33,188 bases of DNA from Novosphingobium sp. (GCA_020853995.1 JADYXV010000259.1:1-33188), one strand, 5' to 3'. Shown: positions 19,510 to 30,543, counted from the first letter of the stretch. A program made the numbers and translations. The notes: generated by a model from the letters alone, not told the origin.

Positions 19510-20822
19510 CCGCTCCTTCGACACAATCACCCGAGGGCACCGCTTCTGCAGAGCCCTCCTCTTTGCGGCGCACGTTCGGGTTGCGTCCGGTAAGGACTGT
19601 TGACCGCGCGCGGCGCATGAGGATCATGGCGACGTGCCTGCTGATCGTTATGGCCGCGATCTATATCGGCATGCGGCAAGTCGAACATGTCCATCCCGCA
19701 TTCGGGTTTGTCCGGGCTTTTGCCGAAGCGGCAATGGTGGGCGGGCTGGCCGATTGGTTCGCCGTGACGGCGCTGTTCCGCCATCCTTTGGGCATCCCCA
19801 TCCCGCACACGGCGATTATTCCGGAGAACAAAGACCGCATTGCCGATACGATGGCGGCATTTCTGCAAAGCAATTTCCTGACCCCCCAAGTCGTCGCGCG
19901 GCGCATGGGAGCTTTGAATGCTGCGGCTGCGATGGGCGGGTTTCTGGCAGATCCGCGCACCGGCGAAAGCCGCTTGCGCGATGGCGCGGCAGGGCTTGTT
20001 GCCGACATTCTGGAATCGCTTGATCCCGACGAACTGGGCGGTCTGGCCAAAGGCGCATTGCGCAACCAGCTTGAGAAAATCGACCTTGCGCCCCTGCTTG
20101 GCCAATTGATCGGCGCGGCCATTGCCGATGGGCGGCATATGGCCGTGATCGAAAGTCTGATCCGCAAAACCGCCGAAACGATCGAGGCCAACGAGCCCAT
20201 GATCAAGACAATGATTCATGAACGGGCCAATACGATCCTGCGCTGGACTGGTCTGGATGAAAAGCTGGCCAATGCCGTGCTGGACGGAACGTACAAACTG
20301 TTGGCCGAGACGCTGGTGGTTCCTGACCATCCCGTCCGAACCAGGATTGAAGAGGGACTGCGGACGCTCGCTCACGATCTTGTCCATGATCCGGCGATGC
20401 GTGACAAAGTCGAACAGGTGAAGCACGAGATTCTCGCAAACCCGGCCTTTGCCCGCTGGCTTGACGGGTTGTGGGAGCGGGGCCGCGCGCGAATGCTGGA
20501 AATGGTACGAAATCCGCAAGGAGCGCTTGGCGGCCAATTCGGCGCCAGCATTGCCGAACTGGGCCATGCCTTGCAACGTGACACCGGATTGCAGCGCGTG
20601 GTCAATCGCTTTGCACGGCGCACCCTGGTGGGCGTTGCCACCCGTTATGGTGCGCAGATTGTCCGGCTGGTGTCGGAAACCGTGAAGCGCTGGGATGCTC
20701 GGACTGTGACCGACAGGATCGAAGGCGCGGTAGGCCGCGATCTCCAGTTTATCCGCATTAACGGGACGCTTGTGGGCGGTCTGGTGGGGTTGACGCTTCA
20801 TGCTCTCGACGGCGCGCTATGA
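19506..20822 (+). CDS. DUF445 family membrane protein
   Basis: DUF445 features (AFAEAAMVGGLADWFAVTALFRHPLGIPIPHTAIIPENKDRIADTMAAFLQSNFL). In-frame GTG at 19506 overlaps the RND stop by 4 bp (GTGA). Confidence 0.88.
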   Translation: MTAPSTQSPEGTASAEPSSLRRTFGLRPVRTVDRARRMRIMATCLLIVMAAIYIGMRQVEHVHPAFGFVRAFAEAAMVGGLADWFAVTALFRHPLGIPIPHTAIIPENKDRIADTMAAFLQSNFLTPQVVARRMGALNAAAAMGGFLADPRTGESRLRDGAAGLVADILESLDPDELGGLAKGALRNQLEKIDLAPLLGQLIGAAIADGRHMAVIESLIRKTAETIEANEPMIKTMIHERANTILRWTGLDEKLANAVLDGTYKLLAETLVVPDHPVRTRIEEGLRTLAHDLVHDPAMRDKVEQVKHEILANPAFARWLDGLWERGRARMLEMVRNPQGALGGQFGASIAELGHALQRDTGLQRVVNRFARRTLVGVATRYGAQIVRLVSETVKRWDARTVTDRIEGAVGRDLQFIRINGTLVGGLVGLTLHALDGAL

Positions 20823-21349
20823 GGACGCTGCCGCGTCTGGAAAGCGAACGTCTGGTGTTAAGCGTAGCCGGGCGCGATGATTACATCCGTCTGCGCGATC
20901 TGGTGGCCGATCCCCAAGTCCAGCGCTACCTTGGGCCTCCGCCGGAAAATCCGACGGCCGATATGTTTGCACGGGCCTTGCGGGCGGCGGGATCGTGGCA
21001 TCTTTATGGCTATGGCATGTTCCTGATTTGGGAAAAGGCGGGCGGTGCGTTCGTTGGCCAGGCCGGGGTTTTCCACACGCTGCGCGGGTTTGGCAAAGGG
21101 CTGGATGATGTGCCCGAAGCGGGGTGGATGCTTGCACAGCGGTTTTGGGGCAAAGGATACGCCCTTGAGGCTATGACAGCAGCGCTGGAGTGGTTCGACA
21201 GAACCCAGGAACAGAGCCGGGTGGCCTGCATGATAGAGCCGGAAAACACGGCTTCCATCCGCTTGGCGGATCGTCTGGGGTTCAGCCGGTACGATGATCA
21301 CACGTTGCCCGACGGGGCCATTGTCGGACTTTACGAAAGGATCGCCTAG
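20819..21349 (+). CDS. GNAT family N-acetyltransferase (RimJ/RimL-like)
   Basis: LESERLVL…GWMLAQRFWGKGYALEAMTAALEW…VACMIEPENTASIRLADRLGF; ATGA overlap with the DUF445 gene. Confidence 0.92.
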   Translation: MRTLPRLESERLVLSVAGRDDYIRLRDLVADPQVQRYLGPPPENPTADMFARALRAAGSWHLYGYGMFLIWEKAGGAFVGQAGVFHTLRGFGKGLDDVPEAGWMLAQRFWGKGYALEAMTAALEWFDRTQEQSRVACMIEPENTASIRLADRLGFSRYDDHTLPDGAIVGLYERIA

Positions 21350-22992
21350 CCGGGTGTGACGGGCTTGCTCGCCATTTCCAGAAGCGCCACGGCCTGCTGT
21401 TGCAGATCATCAATTGCGAACGGCTTGGTCAGCACTGCAACATCAGCTTCGGTGGCATCCTTTTGCAAAACGACGCTGTCAGCATAGCCGGTCACGAACA
21501 GAACTTTGAGGCCGGGCTGACGCCGTCGCGCTTCATCAGCCACTTGTCTGCCATTCAAGCCGCCGGGCAAGCCGACATCGGTGACGAGCAGATCGATCTC
21601 GGGGTGCCGATCTAGCATGGCAATTGCCGAAGGGCCGTCATGCGCCTCGATACAGTCAAATTCGAGCAACCCGAGCGCATCGACCATCATCATCCGTACA
21701 GTCGGTTCATCATCCACGACCAGAATACGCGCGCCAGGTTGTGCAGCGCCAACCGGATCGGCGATGATCGCGTCGAGTTCGTCGGCCATGCCACAATGAC
21801 GGGGCAGATAAATCCGCACTTGCGTGCCAGTGCCAGGATGAGACCGTACACGAACCAGACCGTTACTCTGGCGGGCAAAGCCATAGACCATCGAAAGGCC
21901 CAGACCCGTGCCACGCCCCATTGGCTTGGTCGTAAAAAACGGTTCGAAGATCCGGTCGATATCCTCCGGTGCAATGCCGACGCCTGTGTCACTGACGGTG
22001 ATTGCCACGTAATCGCCCGCAGCCAGACCGCGTTGGCTTGCTGCTTCGTCATCGAGCGTAAGGTTGAGGGTCTCGATGGCCAGGCTACCGCCGTCGGGCA
22101 TCGCATCGCGCGCATTTATGCACAAATTGAGCATCGCGTTTTCCAGCTGGTTGGCATCTACCAATGTGTGCCACAGCAAAGGATCGCAATTTGCGGTTAC
22201 CGCAATTTCCGGCCCGACAGTGCGGCGGACCAGCTCCAGGAATTCGCCCAGCAACACGTTGATATTGGTGGGTCGGGGTGAAAGAGTCTGGCGGCGTGAG
22301 AATGCCAGCAACCTGTGGGTAAGCGATGCGGCACGGCGCGCTGCGCCCAGACCTGCCGATACATACCGTTCGGCATCTTCTGTCCTGCCCTGCTCAAGCC
22401 GCCGTGCAATCATTTCAAACGATCCGGTGATCCCGGCAAGCAGGTTATTGAAATCGTGGGCAAGGCCGCCGGTCAATTGGCCGACGGCTTCCATTTTCTG
22501 CGCCTGCCGCAGCGCATTTTCAGCCCTTTCCCGCAGTGCAAGAGCATCCGATATGCGGTGCTCAAGCGTTTCGTTCAATTGGTGAAGGGCAGCTTCTGCC
22601 AGGACCTTTTCGGTTACGTCCTTGAACAATACCGCCACTAGCCTGCTTTCGAACGACCCCAAGCGGAACGAGGACACTTCAAGATGGCGTCCGGTTGCGA
22701 CCAGTTCATTGCGAAACCGGATCGGCTCTCCGGTATGCAAGACTTTGCCGTAAAAGGCGATCCAGTTGTCTGCTTCGTCGGGGACGATATCACGCAAACG
22801 CTGACCAACCACATTTGCTATGCCGGTGTGTCGTTCATACGCAGGGTTGGCAATTATGTGCAGGTAATCGCTAAGCGGCCCGTGCGGGCTATCGACAAAT
22901 TCGATTACGCAAAAGCCATCGTCCATATTTTCGAACAGGAGCCGATAGATCGCGCTGTCGGCCAGGAACGGATGGGTTTCGTGGCCTGCCAT
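21346..22992 (-). CDS. Hybrid sensor histidine kinase (PAS - HisKA - HATPase - receiver)
   Basis: PAS region, [20 protein letters not shown] (His box), [37 protein letters not shown] (ATPase), C-terminal REC ([19 protein letters not shown]…[15 protein letters not shown]). Start uncertain: ORF open to 23106, ATG 22992 preferred. Confidence 0.92.
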   Translation of the reverse strand: MAGHETHPFLADSAIYRLLFENMDDGFCVIEFVDSPHGPLSDYLHIIANPAYERHTGIANVVGQRLRDIVPDEADNWIAFYGKVLHTGEPIRFRNELVATGRHLEVSSFRLGSFESRLVAVLFKDVTEKVLAEAALHQLNETLEHRISDALALRERAENALRQAQKMEAVGQLTGGLAHDFNNLLAGITGSFEMIARRLEQGRTEDAERYVSAGLGAARRAASLTHRLLAFSRRQTLSPRPTNINVLLGEFLELVRRTVGPEIAVTANCDPLLWHTLVDANQLENAMLNLCINARDAMPDGGSLAIETLNLTLDDEAASQRGLAAGDYVAITVSDTGVGIAPEDIDRIFEPFFTTKPMGRGTGLGLSMVYGFARQSNGLVRVRSHPGTGTQVRIYLPRHCGMADELDAIIADPVGAAQPGARILVVDDEPTVRMMMVDALGLLEFDCIEAHDGPSAIAMLDRHPEIDLLVTDVGLPGGLNGRQVADEARRRQPGLKVLFVTGYADSVVLQKDATEADVAVLTKPFAIDDLQQQAVALLEMASKPVTPG

Positions 22993-23160
22993 CAGCGCAT
23001 CAACCGCCAATTGCTGATATGGATGCCCGTAAAATGGCGGTGGAACGAAATTCTGCCGGAAGAGGAAGTGCTGGTGCCATTTTGCCCATAACGCGCAATG
23101 CGTCATTAGGTTCCCGCTTTGTCAAACCGGCTGGATAACGAAAATGGGCCAACGAAAAGA

Positions 23161-23184
23161 GGCCGGAAGGTTTCCCCTCCGGCC
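23161..23184 (-). terminator. Rho-independent terminator downstream of groEL
   Basis: Hairpin ggccgga…tccggcc; on the minus strand it is followed by TCTTTTCG. Confidence 0.75.
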
Positions 23185-23219
23185 CCTGATCGTGTTTGGC
23201 TTTAAGTTGGCGTTGGACC

Positions 23220-25200
<1,981 letters not shown>

Positions 25201-25235
25201 GGGTTTCTCCCTCTTCCATACTAAAAAAATGGGGC

Positions 25236-25262
25236 TTGGCACTCTCAGGGCGAGAGTGCCAG
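25236..25262 (-). promoter_or_regulatory. CIRCE element (HrcA operator) upstream of groES
   Basis: ttggcactc-N9-gagtgccag versus consensus TTAGCACTC-N9-GAGTGCTAA; spacer exactly 9 nt. Confidence 0.95.
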
Positions 25263-25270
25263 CGAGCGGG

Positions 25271-25299
25271 ATATGGGCGCGGGGTCAGGGGCCGTCAAT
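25271..25299 (-). promoter_or_regulatory. Putative sigma-32/RpoH-like promoter for groESL
   Basis: On the minus strand: ATTGAC-N17-CCATAT just upstream of CIRCE, resembling alphaproteobacterial CTTGA-N17-CYTAT heat-shock promoters. Confidence 0.55.
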
Positions 25300-25341
25300 G
25301 GGTATGGCCAAGATTCTTTTCAGGCTGATGAATGAATTTTT

Positions 25342-26733
25342 TCAGGCTGGCAGCAGGCCGAGCTTTTCCCGGTTTTTCCATCGCCACAGCATCAGCGTTG
25401 CCACAACGACCAAGCCTACCATCAAGCCGATCCACACGCCAAGTCCGCCCAGCGGCGAATAGAGACCGAGGCCCAAAGCCGTGCCGATGCCGGGAACCCA
25501 ATAGCCGAACAGCGCAAAGCCCATCGGCACGCGCGTGTCCTGAAGCCCGCGCAGGAGCGATGCGCCGACGGCTTGTGCGCCATCGAACAACTGGAAGGCA
25601 GCCGCGATCACCATGTACTGGATCGCAAGCCTCACCATCTCTGCATTTTGGGGTGCATCGGGATCAATATAGATGCGCAAGATCAGGCGCGGCGCAAACA
25701 GCATCACGCTGGCAGTCAGCACCATGAAGCCCATGCCCAGCACGACCGCGACAAGGCCCACCCGCGAAATCGCGGCGTTATCAGCAGCACCGAAGGCAAG
25801 GCCGACGCGGATCGTGGCCGCTTGCGCAACGCCGAACGGCACTTGAAACGCGATGGCTGCAAATTGCAGCGCCACGGTGTGTGCGGCCAGTTCCACTTCG
25901 CCGATGCGCCCCATCAGGAAAGCGGCACCATTGAACATGCCCGCCTCGGCAATGATCGTGGCAGTGATCGGCAGGCCTATGCGCATGACATCGGCAAAGC
26001 GTGTGCGTTCCATCTTCCACCACCGCCCCATCAGGCGATAGCGCCGCAAACGCCGGTCTGTACGGATGACGACAACATAGGCGATCAGCATCGCGCAAGT
26101 GGTGACCACGCTGGACACAGCAGAGCCGGTCAGGCCCATTTCCGGCATTCCCAGATTGCCGAATACGAACAGCCAATTGCCCAGTGCATTGACCACGACG
26201 GCCATGCCCGTAATCGCGGTGCCAATCGCGGGGCGGCCCATCGTGGCCACGAATGTACGCAGCAATGCCGCAAATGTCGCCGGGATGGCTGCCCACATCA
26301 GCACGCCAAGGAACGGCACGGCCAAGGCGATGACATTTTCCTGCTGGCCGGTAATGCGCATGAGCGGTTCGCCCAGCAGGCAAATGCCCATTGCCACAAT
26401 CGCGCCTAGCAAGCCCGCCAAGCCAGTCATACGCACCGTGCGGCGCACCTCGCGTACTGCATGGCGGCGCTGGCCCAATTCTGCCGCCACTAACGGCGCC
26501 GCAGCGCCGACCAGACCCGACAGGCTCCAGATCAGCAGGCCGAACAATGACACAGACAGCGAAGCGGCTGCCAAGGCAACCGGACCGAGCCTCGCCACAA
26601 ACACCACATCCACCGCGAAAACCGCCATTTGCAGCAAGTTTGCGCCCACCAGTGGCGCAGCGAGGCTAAGCATCGCGCGCAGTTCATCGGTGTAACGCAA
26701 GGGTGGCTTTTCAAACATCTGCAGTCGCGCCAT
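25342..26733 (-). CDS. MATE family efflux transporter
   Basis: 12-TM MATE protein (AAPLVGANLLQMAVFAVDVVFVARLGPVALAAASLSVSLF…). Confidence 0.95.
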   Translation of the reverse strand: MARLQMFEKPPLRYTDELRAMLSLAAPLVGANLLQMAVFAVDVVFVARLGPVALAAASLSVSLFGLLIWSLSGLVGAAAPLVAAELGQRRHAVREVRRTVRMTGLAGLLGAIVAMGICLLGEPLMRITGQQENVIALAVPFLGVLMWAAIPATFAALLRTFVATMGRPAIGTAITGMAVVVNALGNWLFVFGNLGMPEMGLTGSAVSSVVTTCAMLIAYVVVIRTDRRLRRYRLMGRWWKMERTRFADVMRIGLPITATIIAEAGMFNGAAFLMGRIGEVELAAHTVALQFAAIAFQVPFGVAQAATIRVGLAFGAADNAAISRVGLVAVVLGMGFMVLTASVMLFAPRLILRIYIDPDAPQNAEMVRLAIQYMVIAAAFQLFDGAQAVGASLLRGLQDTRVPMGFALFGYWVPGIGTALGLGLYSPLGGLGVWIGLMVGLVVVATLMLWRWKNREKLGLLPA

Positions 26734-26868
26734 AGGGCCGCTGGCCGCTTGTGGGAAGCCGCGTCAGCATCGGTTGGTTGTCATGTTCAAACCGCTTCTT
26801 TCATCACAAAACGTTTCCAGCCAATCACGTAGGTTGACCAAAGGACAAAGCAGTGACAGCTTTCGCGG

Positions 26869-28236
26869 ATGAGTGGCCTGACAGAACCGGCATTGCGTAG
26901 GCGCAAAACGACGACGCTGCGCCATAGGCCGAATCTGTCGCGGCTTGCAGTACGGGCGGCAACCTTGCTGCTGCTGCTGGCGGCCGTGCAGGCTGTGGCC
27001 AGCCTGTTGTTTTACAACGCGATAGACAAAGAGACCTTGCGCGAAGACCATGCGCGGCGGGTTGCCGAACTGTTGGTGGTGAGCCAGCGTATGTACGCAG
27101 TGGCTCCGGAAACGCTGGCACAAACCATGTCCACCGGTCACCTTGAAGTGGCGTTGTCTGCACAGCCCCATGTTGCGCCCGGACCGCCTGATCAGGCCGT
27201 TGGCGAAATCCGCGACCATATCCTGCATTGGGAACCGGAACTCGGCGAAGAAGCGCTTTTGTTGGGGATCGAACCTTCGCGGCGTGGCTATCGCGATCTG
27301 GTGGGGGCGATGCGACTGGCGGACGGACGCTGGCTCAACTTCCGGTCGCGCGATATCAGTTCAAGCTGGCCGATTGCCTTGCGGGCAACGGTGCTCACTC
27401 TGGTAACGGCAGGGCTGTGCCTTGCGCTGGCGCTGTGGTCGCTGCGGATCATGACGCGCCCGTTGCGCGAATTGACCGATGCTGCCGATGCGATCGGGCA
27501 GGGGAAATTTGTGCCGGTCCACGAAAGCGGACCTGACGACTTGCGCAGCCTTGCGCGCTCCATGAACGCCATGCAGGCGCGCATCGCCGCCATGCTCGAA
27601 GATCAGGCGCGCTCGTTTGAGGCGATCAGCCATGATCTGCGCACGCCGTTATCACGTGTGATGATAGCTGCCGACATGATCGATGATGACGAGATTGGCG
27701 GCCTGGTCCGTGACAGCACGCAGGAAATGGAAGCGATGCTGATGTCGCTCCAACAATACTTGCGCGCACAGCACTTGACCGCCGCGCCAGAGACGGTCGA
27801 TCTGGGCCTTGCCGTTGCGGATCTTTTGGGGGGCACTTTTCCGGGGCAGGCGCGGCTGGAAGTTCCTTCCGTCGCAATCGTTCAGACATATCGCGAGCCG
27901 CTTTTGCTCGTGCTGCGGGCCTTGGTTGAAAACGCCATCCACTACGGTGGATTTGCCGAGGTCAAAGTCATGCCCGATGCCGATGGGCGCTGGACAATCA
28001 CTGTCGAAGATACCGGGCCCGGCATTCCCGAAGACCAGTTCGAACGTATCCTTGCCCCGTTCTATCGCATTGATGAAGCCCGTGCGCGTGACACGGCGGG
28101 CTTTGGCCTGGGCATCCCGACTGCGCACCGGCTGCTTCAACGTTTCGGCGGCGGGCTTGCGTTCGGGCGGGCGGAAGGTGGCGGATTGTCCGTGCGTGTG
28201 ACTGTACCGGTTGCCCCAGCCGGAGTGACTGCCTGA
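26869..28236 (+). CDS. HAMP-domain sensor histidine kinase (EnvZ-like)
   Basis: N-terminal TM, periplasmic segment, HAMP (RPLRELTDAADAIGQGKFVPVHESGPDDLRSLARSMNAMQARI), His box FEAISHDLRTPLSRV, and ATPase motifs VEDTGPGIPEDQFERILAPFYRIDEARARDTAGFGLGI. Confidence 0.94.
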   Translation: MSGLTEPALRRRKTTTLRHRPNLSRLAVRAATLLLLLAAVQAVASLLFYNAIDKETLREDHARRVAELLVVSQRMYAVAPETLAQTMSTGHLEVALSAQPHVAPGPPDQAVGEIRDHILHWEPELGEEALLLGIEPSRRGYRDLVGAMRLADGRWLNFRSRDISSSWPIALRATVLTLVTAGLCLALALWSLRIMTRPLRELTDAADAIGQGKFVPVHESGPDDLRSLARSMNAMQARIAAMLEDQARSFEAISHDLRTPLSRVMIAADMIDDDEIGGLVRDSTQEMEAMLMSLQQYLRAQHLTAAPETVDLGLAVADLLGGTFPGQARLEVPSVAIVQTYREPLLLVLRALVENAIHYGGFAEVKVMPDADGRWTITVEDTGPGIPEDQFERILAPFYRIDEARARDTAGFGLGIPTAHRLLQRFGGGLAFGRAEGGGLSVRVTVPVAPAGVTA

Positions 28237-28286
28237 AACGCGATCGGCCACGAACGCCAGACACGAAAAAAGGGCCCGGACACGAA

Positions 28287-28314
28287 AAAGGGCGGAGCCG
28301 AGGCCCCGCCCTTT
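28287..28314 (-). terminator. Rho-independent terminator of rplL (may also work for the convergent kinase gene)
   Basis: Stem aaagggcgg…ccgcccttt; minus strand reads CCGCCCTTTTTCGTG. Confidence 0.85.
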
Positions 28315-28359
28315 CCATCCACGGGCGCTTCAAGACACCCGTGAAACTGGTAGAGAAGA

Positions 28360-28731
28360 TTACTTGATTTCGACGGTGCCGCCGGCTTCTTCGATCTTCT
28401 TCTTGATGTCTTCGGCTTCAGCCTTCGAAACGCCTTCCTTGATCGCCTTAGGAGCGGCTTCAACGAGGGCCTTGGCTTCGGTCAGGCCGAGCGAGGTGAT
28501 TGCGCGGACTTCCTTGATGACCTGGATCTTCTTGCCACCGTCACCGGTGAGGATCACGTCAAATTCGGTCTTCTCTTCAGCAGCTTCAGCAGCAGCGGCA
28601 GGAGCCGCAGCAACAGCAACAGCAGCAGCCGCGCTTACGCCCCATGCTTCTTCGAGAGCCTTGGCAAGGTCAGCGGCTTCAAGAACGGTCAGCTTCGACA
28701 GTTCGGCGACGAGATTGGCGATGTCAGCCAT
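28360..28731 (-). CDS. rplL: 50S ribosomal protein L7/L12
   Basis: [34 protein letters not shown]… and [71 protein letters not shown]. Confidence 0.99.
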   Translation of the reverse strand: MADIANLVAELSKLTVLEAADLAKALEEAWGVSAAAAVAVAAAPAAAAEAAEEKTEFDVILTGDGGKKIQVIKEVRAITSLGLTEAKALVEAAPKAIKEGVSKAEAEDIKKKIEEAGGTVEIK

Positions 28732-28758
28732 GATAATTCACTCCTGATTTGTTTTGGT

Positions 28759-28777
28759 CCGACGGCAAAGCCGTCGG
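28759..28777 (-). other. Perfect 8-bp hairpin in the rplJ-rplL intergenic region
   Basis: ccgacggc-aaa-gccgtcgg, with no T-run after it on the minus strand. Confidence 0.7.
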
Positions 28778-28794
28778 CGAGAAATCGAACAGTC

Positions 28795-29307
28795 TTATGC
28801 GGCTTCTTTGGCGTAAGCACCGAAGACGCGGGCCAGCTTGGCTGCCGGAGCAGTGGTAAGCTGGGCGATCTTCGTGGCCGGAGCCTGAATGAGGCCGATG
28901 AGCGTGCCGCGCAGTTCATCGAGGCTTGGCATCGTGGCAAGTGCCCGGATACCGGCTTCGTTGAGAACCTGCGAACCCATTGCACCGCCGACAATTTCAA
29001 TCTTGTCGGTGGTCTTGGCGAACTCGACCACTGCCTTGGCGGCAGCAACCGGATCGGCGGACGCCGCGATTGCGGTAGGACCAGTGAACAAGTCACCCAG
29101 ACCTTCGTAATCGGTGCCCGCGACGGCAAGCTTGGCAAGACTGTTCTTCGCAACCTTGTAGGTAGCACCCGCTTCACGGATCTTGTTACGCAGGACGGTG
29201 GACTGGGCCACTGTCATGCCGAGGTTGCGGGTGATAACCACCGCGCCGGCCTCGGAAAAGACGCCGTTAAGGAATGCGACCGATTCGGCTTTCTGCGAAC
29301 GATCCAT
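28795..29307 (-). CDS. rplJ: 50S ribosomal protein L10
   Basis: [61 protein letters not shown]…; start at 29307 supported by GAAGGAG upstream. Confidence 0.98.
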   Translation of the reverse strand: MDRSQKAESVAFLNGVFSEAGAVVITRNLGMTVAQSTVLRNKIREAGATYKVAKNSLAKLAVAGTDYEGLGDLFTGPTAIAASADPVAAAKAVVEFAKTTDKIEIVGGAMGSQVLNEAGIRALATMPSLDELRGTLIGLIQAPATKIAQLTTAPAAKLARVFGAYAKEAA

Positions 29308-29510
29308 GCCTAACTCCTTCACTATGGCCGTGCAGGGATGATCCCGGACGGCCGGCTACGTTTGACGGTGCCCCAAAGAGCACCGGCGAGTCCGTTGACA
29401 AGGGAAGGAGGTGCGCTGCTTGAAAAAGCAGACGCTTGCGGCACTTGGCGTTTCTTCTCAGGAGCGATAGGGCCGTGAAAACTCATTTCCCCGCCTTGGC
29501 TGGACATTAA
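29308..29510 (-). ncRNA. Possible structured 5' leader of rplJ (L10 leader-like)
   Basis: About 200-nt non-coding region upstream of rplJ with several inverted repeats on the minus strand (GGTGC..GCACC, TCTGCTTTTTCAAGCAG, GGCCGT…ACGGCC). No covariance search possible here. Confidence 0.35.
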
Positions 29511-29565
29511 GTGCAAGCAAACCCTGCACACCAACTGTCTCGGACGGATGATCGACAAACCTCAA

Positions 29566-29590
29566 GAGGCCCACCGGTCTGGCGGGCCTC
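29566..29590 (-). terminator. Hairpin downstream of the XRE regulator gene; likely terminator
   Basis: gaggccc…gggcctc, 7-bp perfect stem about 20 bp after the XRE stop codon; weak T-tract. Confidence 0.55.
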
Positions 29591-29611
29591 TGGCGGATTC
29601 GCGTCTTCAAG

Positions 29612-29836
29612 TCAACCTTTTGCTGGGTCTGCTTCAGGTGCGAAGCCCAGTACGTCGCCTGGCTGGCAGTCCAGTTCACGGCAGATGGCTTCGAGGGTGG
29701 AAAAGCGGATGGCTTTGGCTTTGCCGGTTTTCAGGATCGAGACATTGGCAAGGGTGAGGTCAATCCGCTCGGCCAGTTCGGTCAGGGTCATGCGGCGCGC
29801 GTGGAGCAGGTCGTCAAGTTTGACATTGATCGGCAT
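29612..29836 (-). CDS. XRE/Cro-CI family HTH regulator (YozG-like)
   Basis: MPINVKLDDLLHARRMTLTELAERIDLTLANVSILKTGKAKAIRFSTLEAICRELDCQPGDVLGF. Confidence 0.93.
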   Translation of the reverse strand: MPINVKLDDLLHARRMTLTELAERIDLTLANVSILKTGKAKAIRFSTLEAICRELDCQPGDVLGFAPEADPAKG

Positions 29837-30366
29837 CACACGGTCCCTTCAAGGTCATCGCGCATCTGGGCGCCGGTTTTGAATACACGGGCGAGGATGA
29901 AAAGGACGAGCACCAGCAGCAGGCCATTGGCTGAAACGTCGGCGGTTACTTCCATGCTACCCATTTTCTCGGTGGCATTTTCGATCCACATCGCAACTGC
30001 CCCAATCGGGAGAGAGGCAAGCTGGATTGCAAGCGCCAGCCATGCCATGCCGCGTAACCTTCCGGCATTGTCCGGAGTGAACGGATCGCCCAGTTCAACG
30101 GTGCGCACGATGGCGCGGAGTTTTTCGGCGAACCGATAGCAGAGCATCAGCATCCCGGCGACGAGCGGCATCAGTAGCAGTATTCCCCAAAATGCCTCTG
30201 TCAGGGCACCATTCTCAACCAGCTTTGCGACAACCGCACTTTTCATCGCAAGCATCACCGCAGCGCCGATGCCGAGAGATACAATGCCGATGACAAACAT
30301 TGCCATTGTGAAAGTCAGCAGCGCTTTGGCGATGCCGAGGAGCGGATCGTTACGGAATGTGGACAT
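29836..30366 (-). CDS. DUF2975 domain membrane protein
   Basis: Four-TM protein paired with the XRE regulator through a TGATG overlap, as is typical for DUF2975-XRE pairs. Confidence 0.8.
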   Translation of the reverse strand: MSTFRNDPLLGIAKALLTFTMAMFVIGIVSLGIGAAVMLAMKSAVVAKLVENGALTEAFWGILLLMPLVAGMLMLCYRFAEKLRAIVRTVELGDPFTPDNAGRLRGMAWLALAIQLASLPIGAVAMWIENATEKMGSMEVTADVSANGLLLVLVLFILARVFKTGAQMRDDLEGTV

Positions 30367-30390
30367 GGGTCTTCTCCTTTGTTCTGGCGA

Positions 30391-30543
30391 TCAGGCTGCA
30401 AGCGGGAGCGCGTAAGTGGCCGTGACCGGACCTTGCGCAGAGATGGATGTATCGCGCCCAACCCCGACCGGCGGCAGCCACAACATGGTGGCCAGCAGCA
30501 GCGAAAGGATCGCGGCAGTGGTCTGGTTCAGGGTACGGCACAT
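30391..30543 (-). CDS. 50-aa hypothetical protein with hydrophobic N-terminal segment
   Basis: MCRTLNQTTAAILSLLLATMLWLPPVGVGRDTSISAQGPVTATYALPLAA; 24 bp upstream of the DUF2975 gene, same strand. Confidence 0.6.
   Translation of the reverse strand: MCRTLNQTTAAILSLLLATMLWLPPVGVGRDTSISAQGPVTATYALPLAA

Noticed and set aside
19527-20801. 424-aa minus-strand ORF antisense to the DUF445 gene
   Set aside because: The sense strand encodes a recognisable DUF445 protein coupled to its neighbours; the antisense product is His/Gln/Arg-rich with no domain.
25317-25349. 11-bp direct repeat TTTTCAGGCTG around the MATE stop codon
   Set aside because: Short and single pair; could be chance or slippage, with no clear functional prediction.
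25573-26409. 278-aa plus-strand ORF within the MATE gene
   Set aside because: Antisense to a clear MATE transporter; His-rich composition typical of reverse-frame translation.
28590-28640. Short CAGCAG-rich repeats in rplL
   Set aside because: Encodes the usual Ala-rich hinge of L7/L12.
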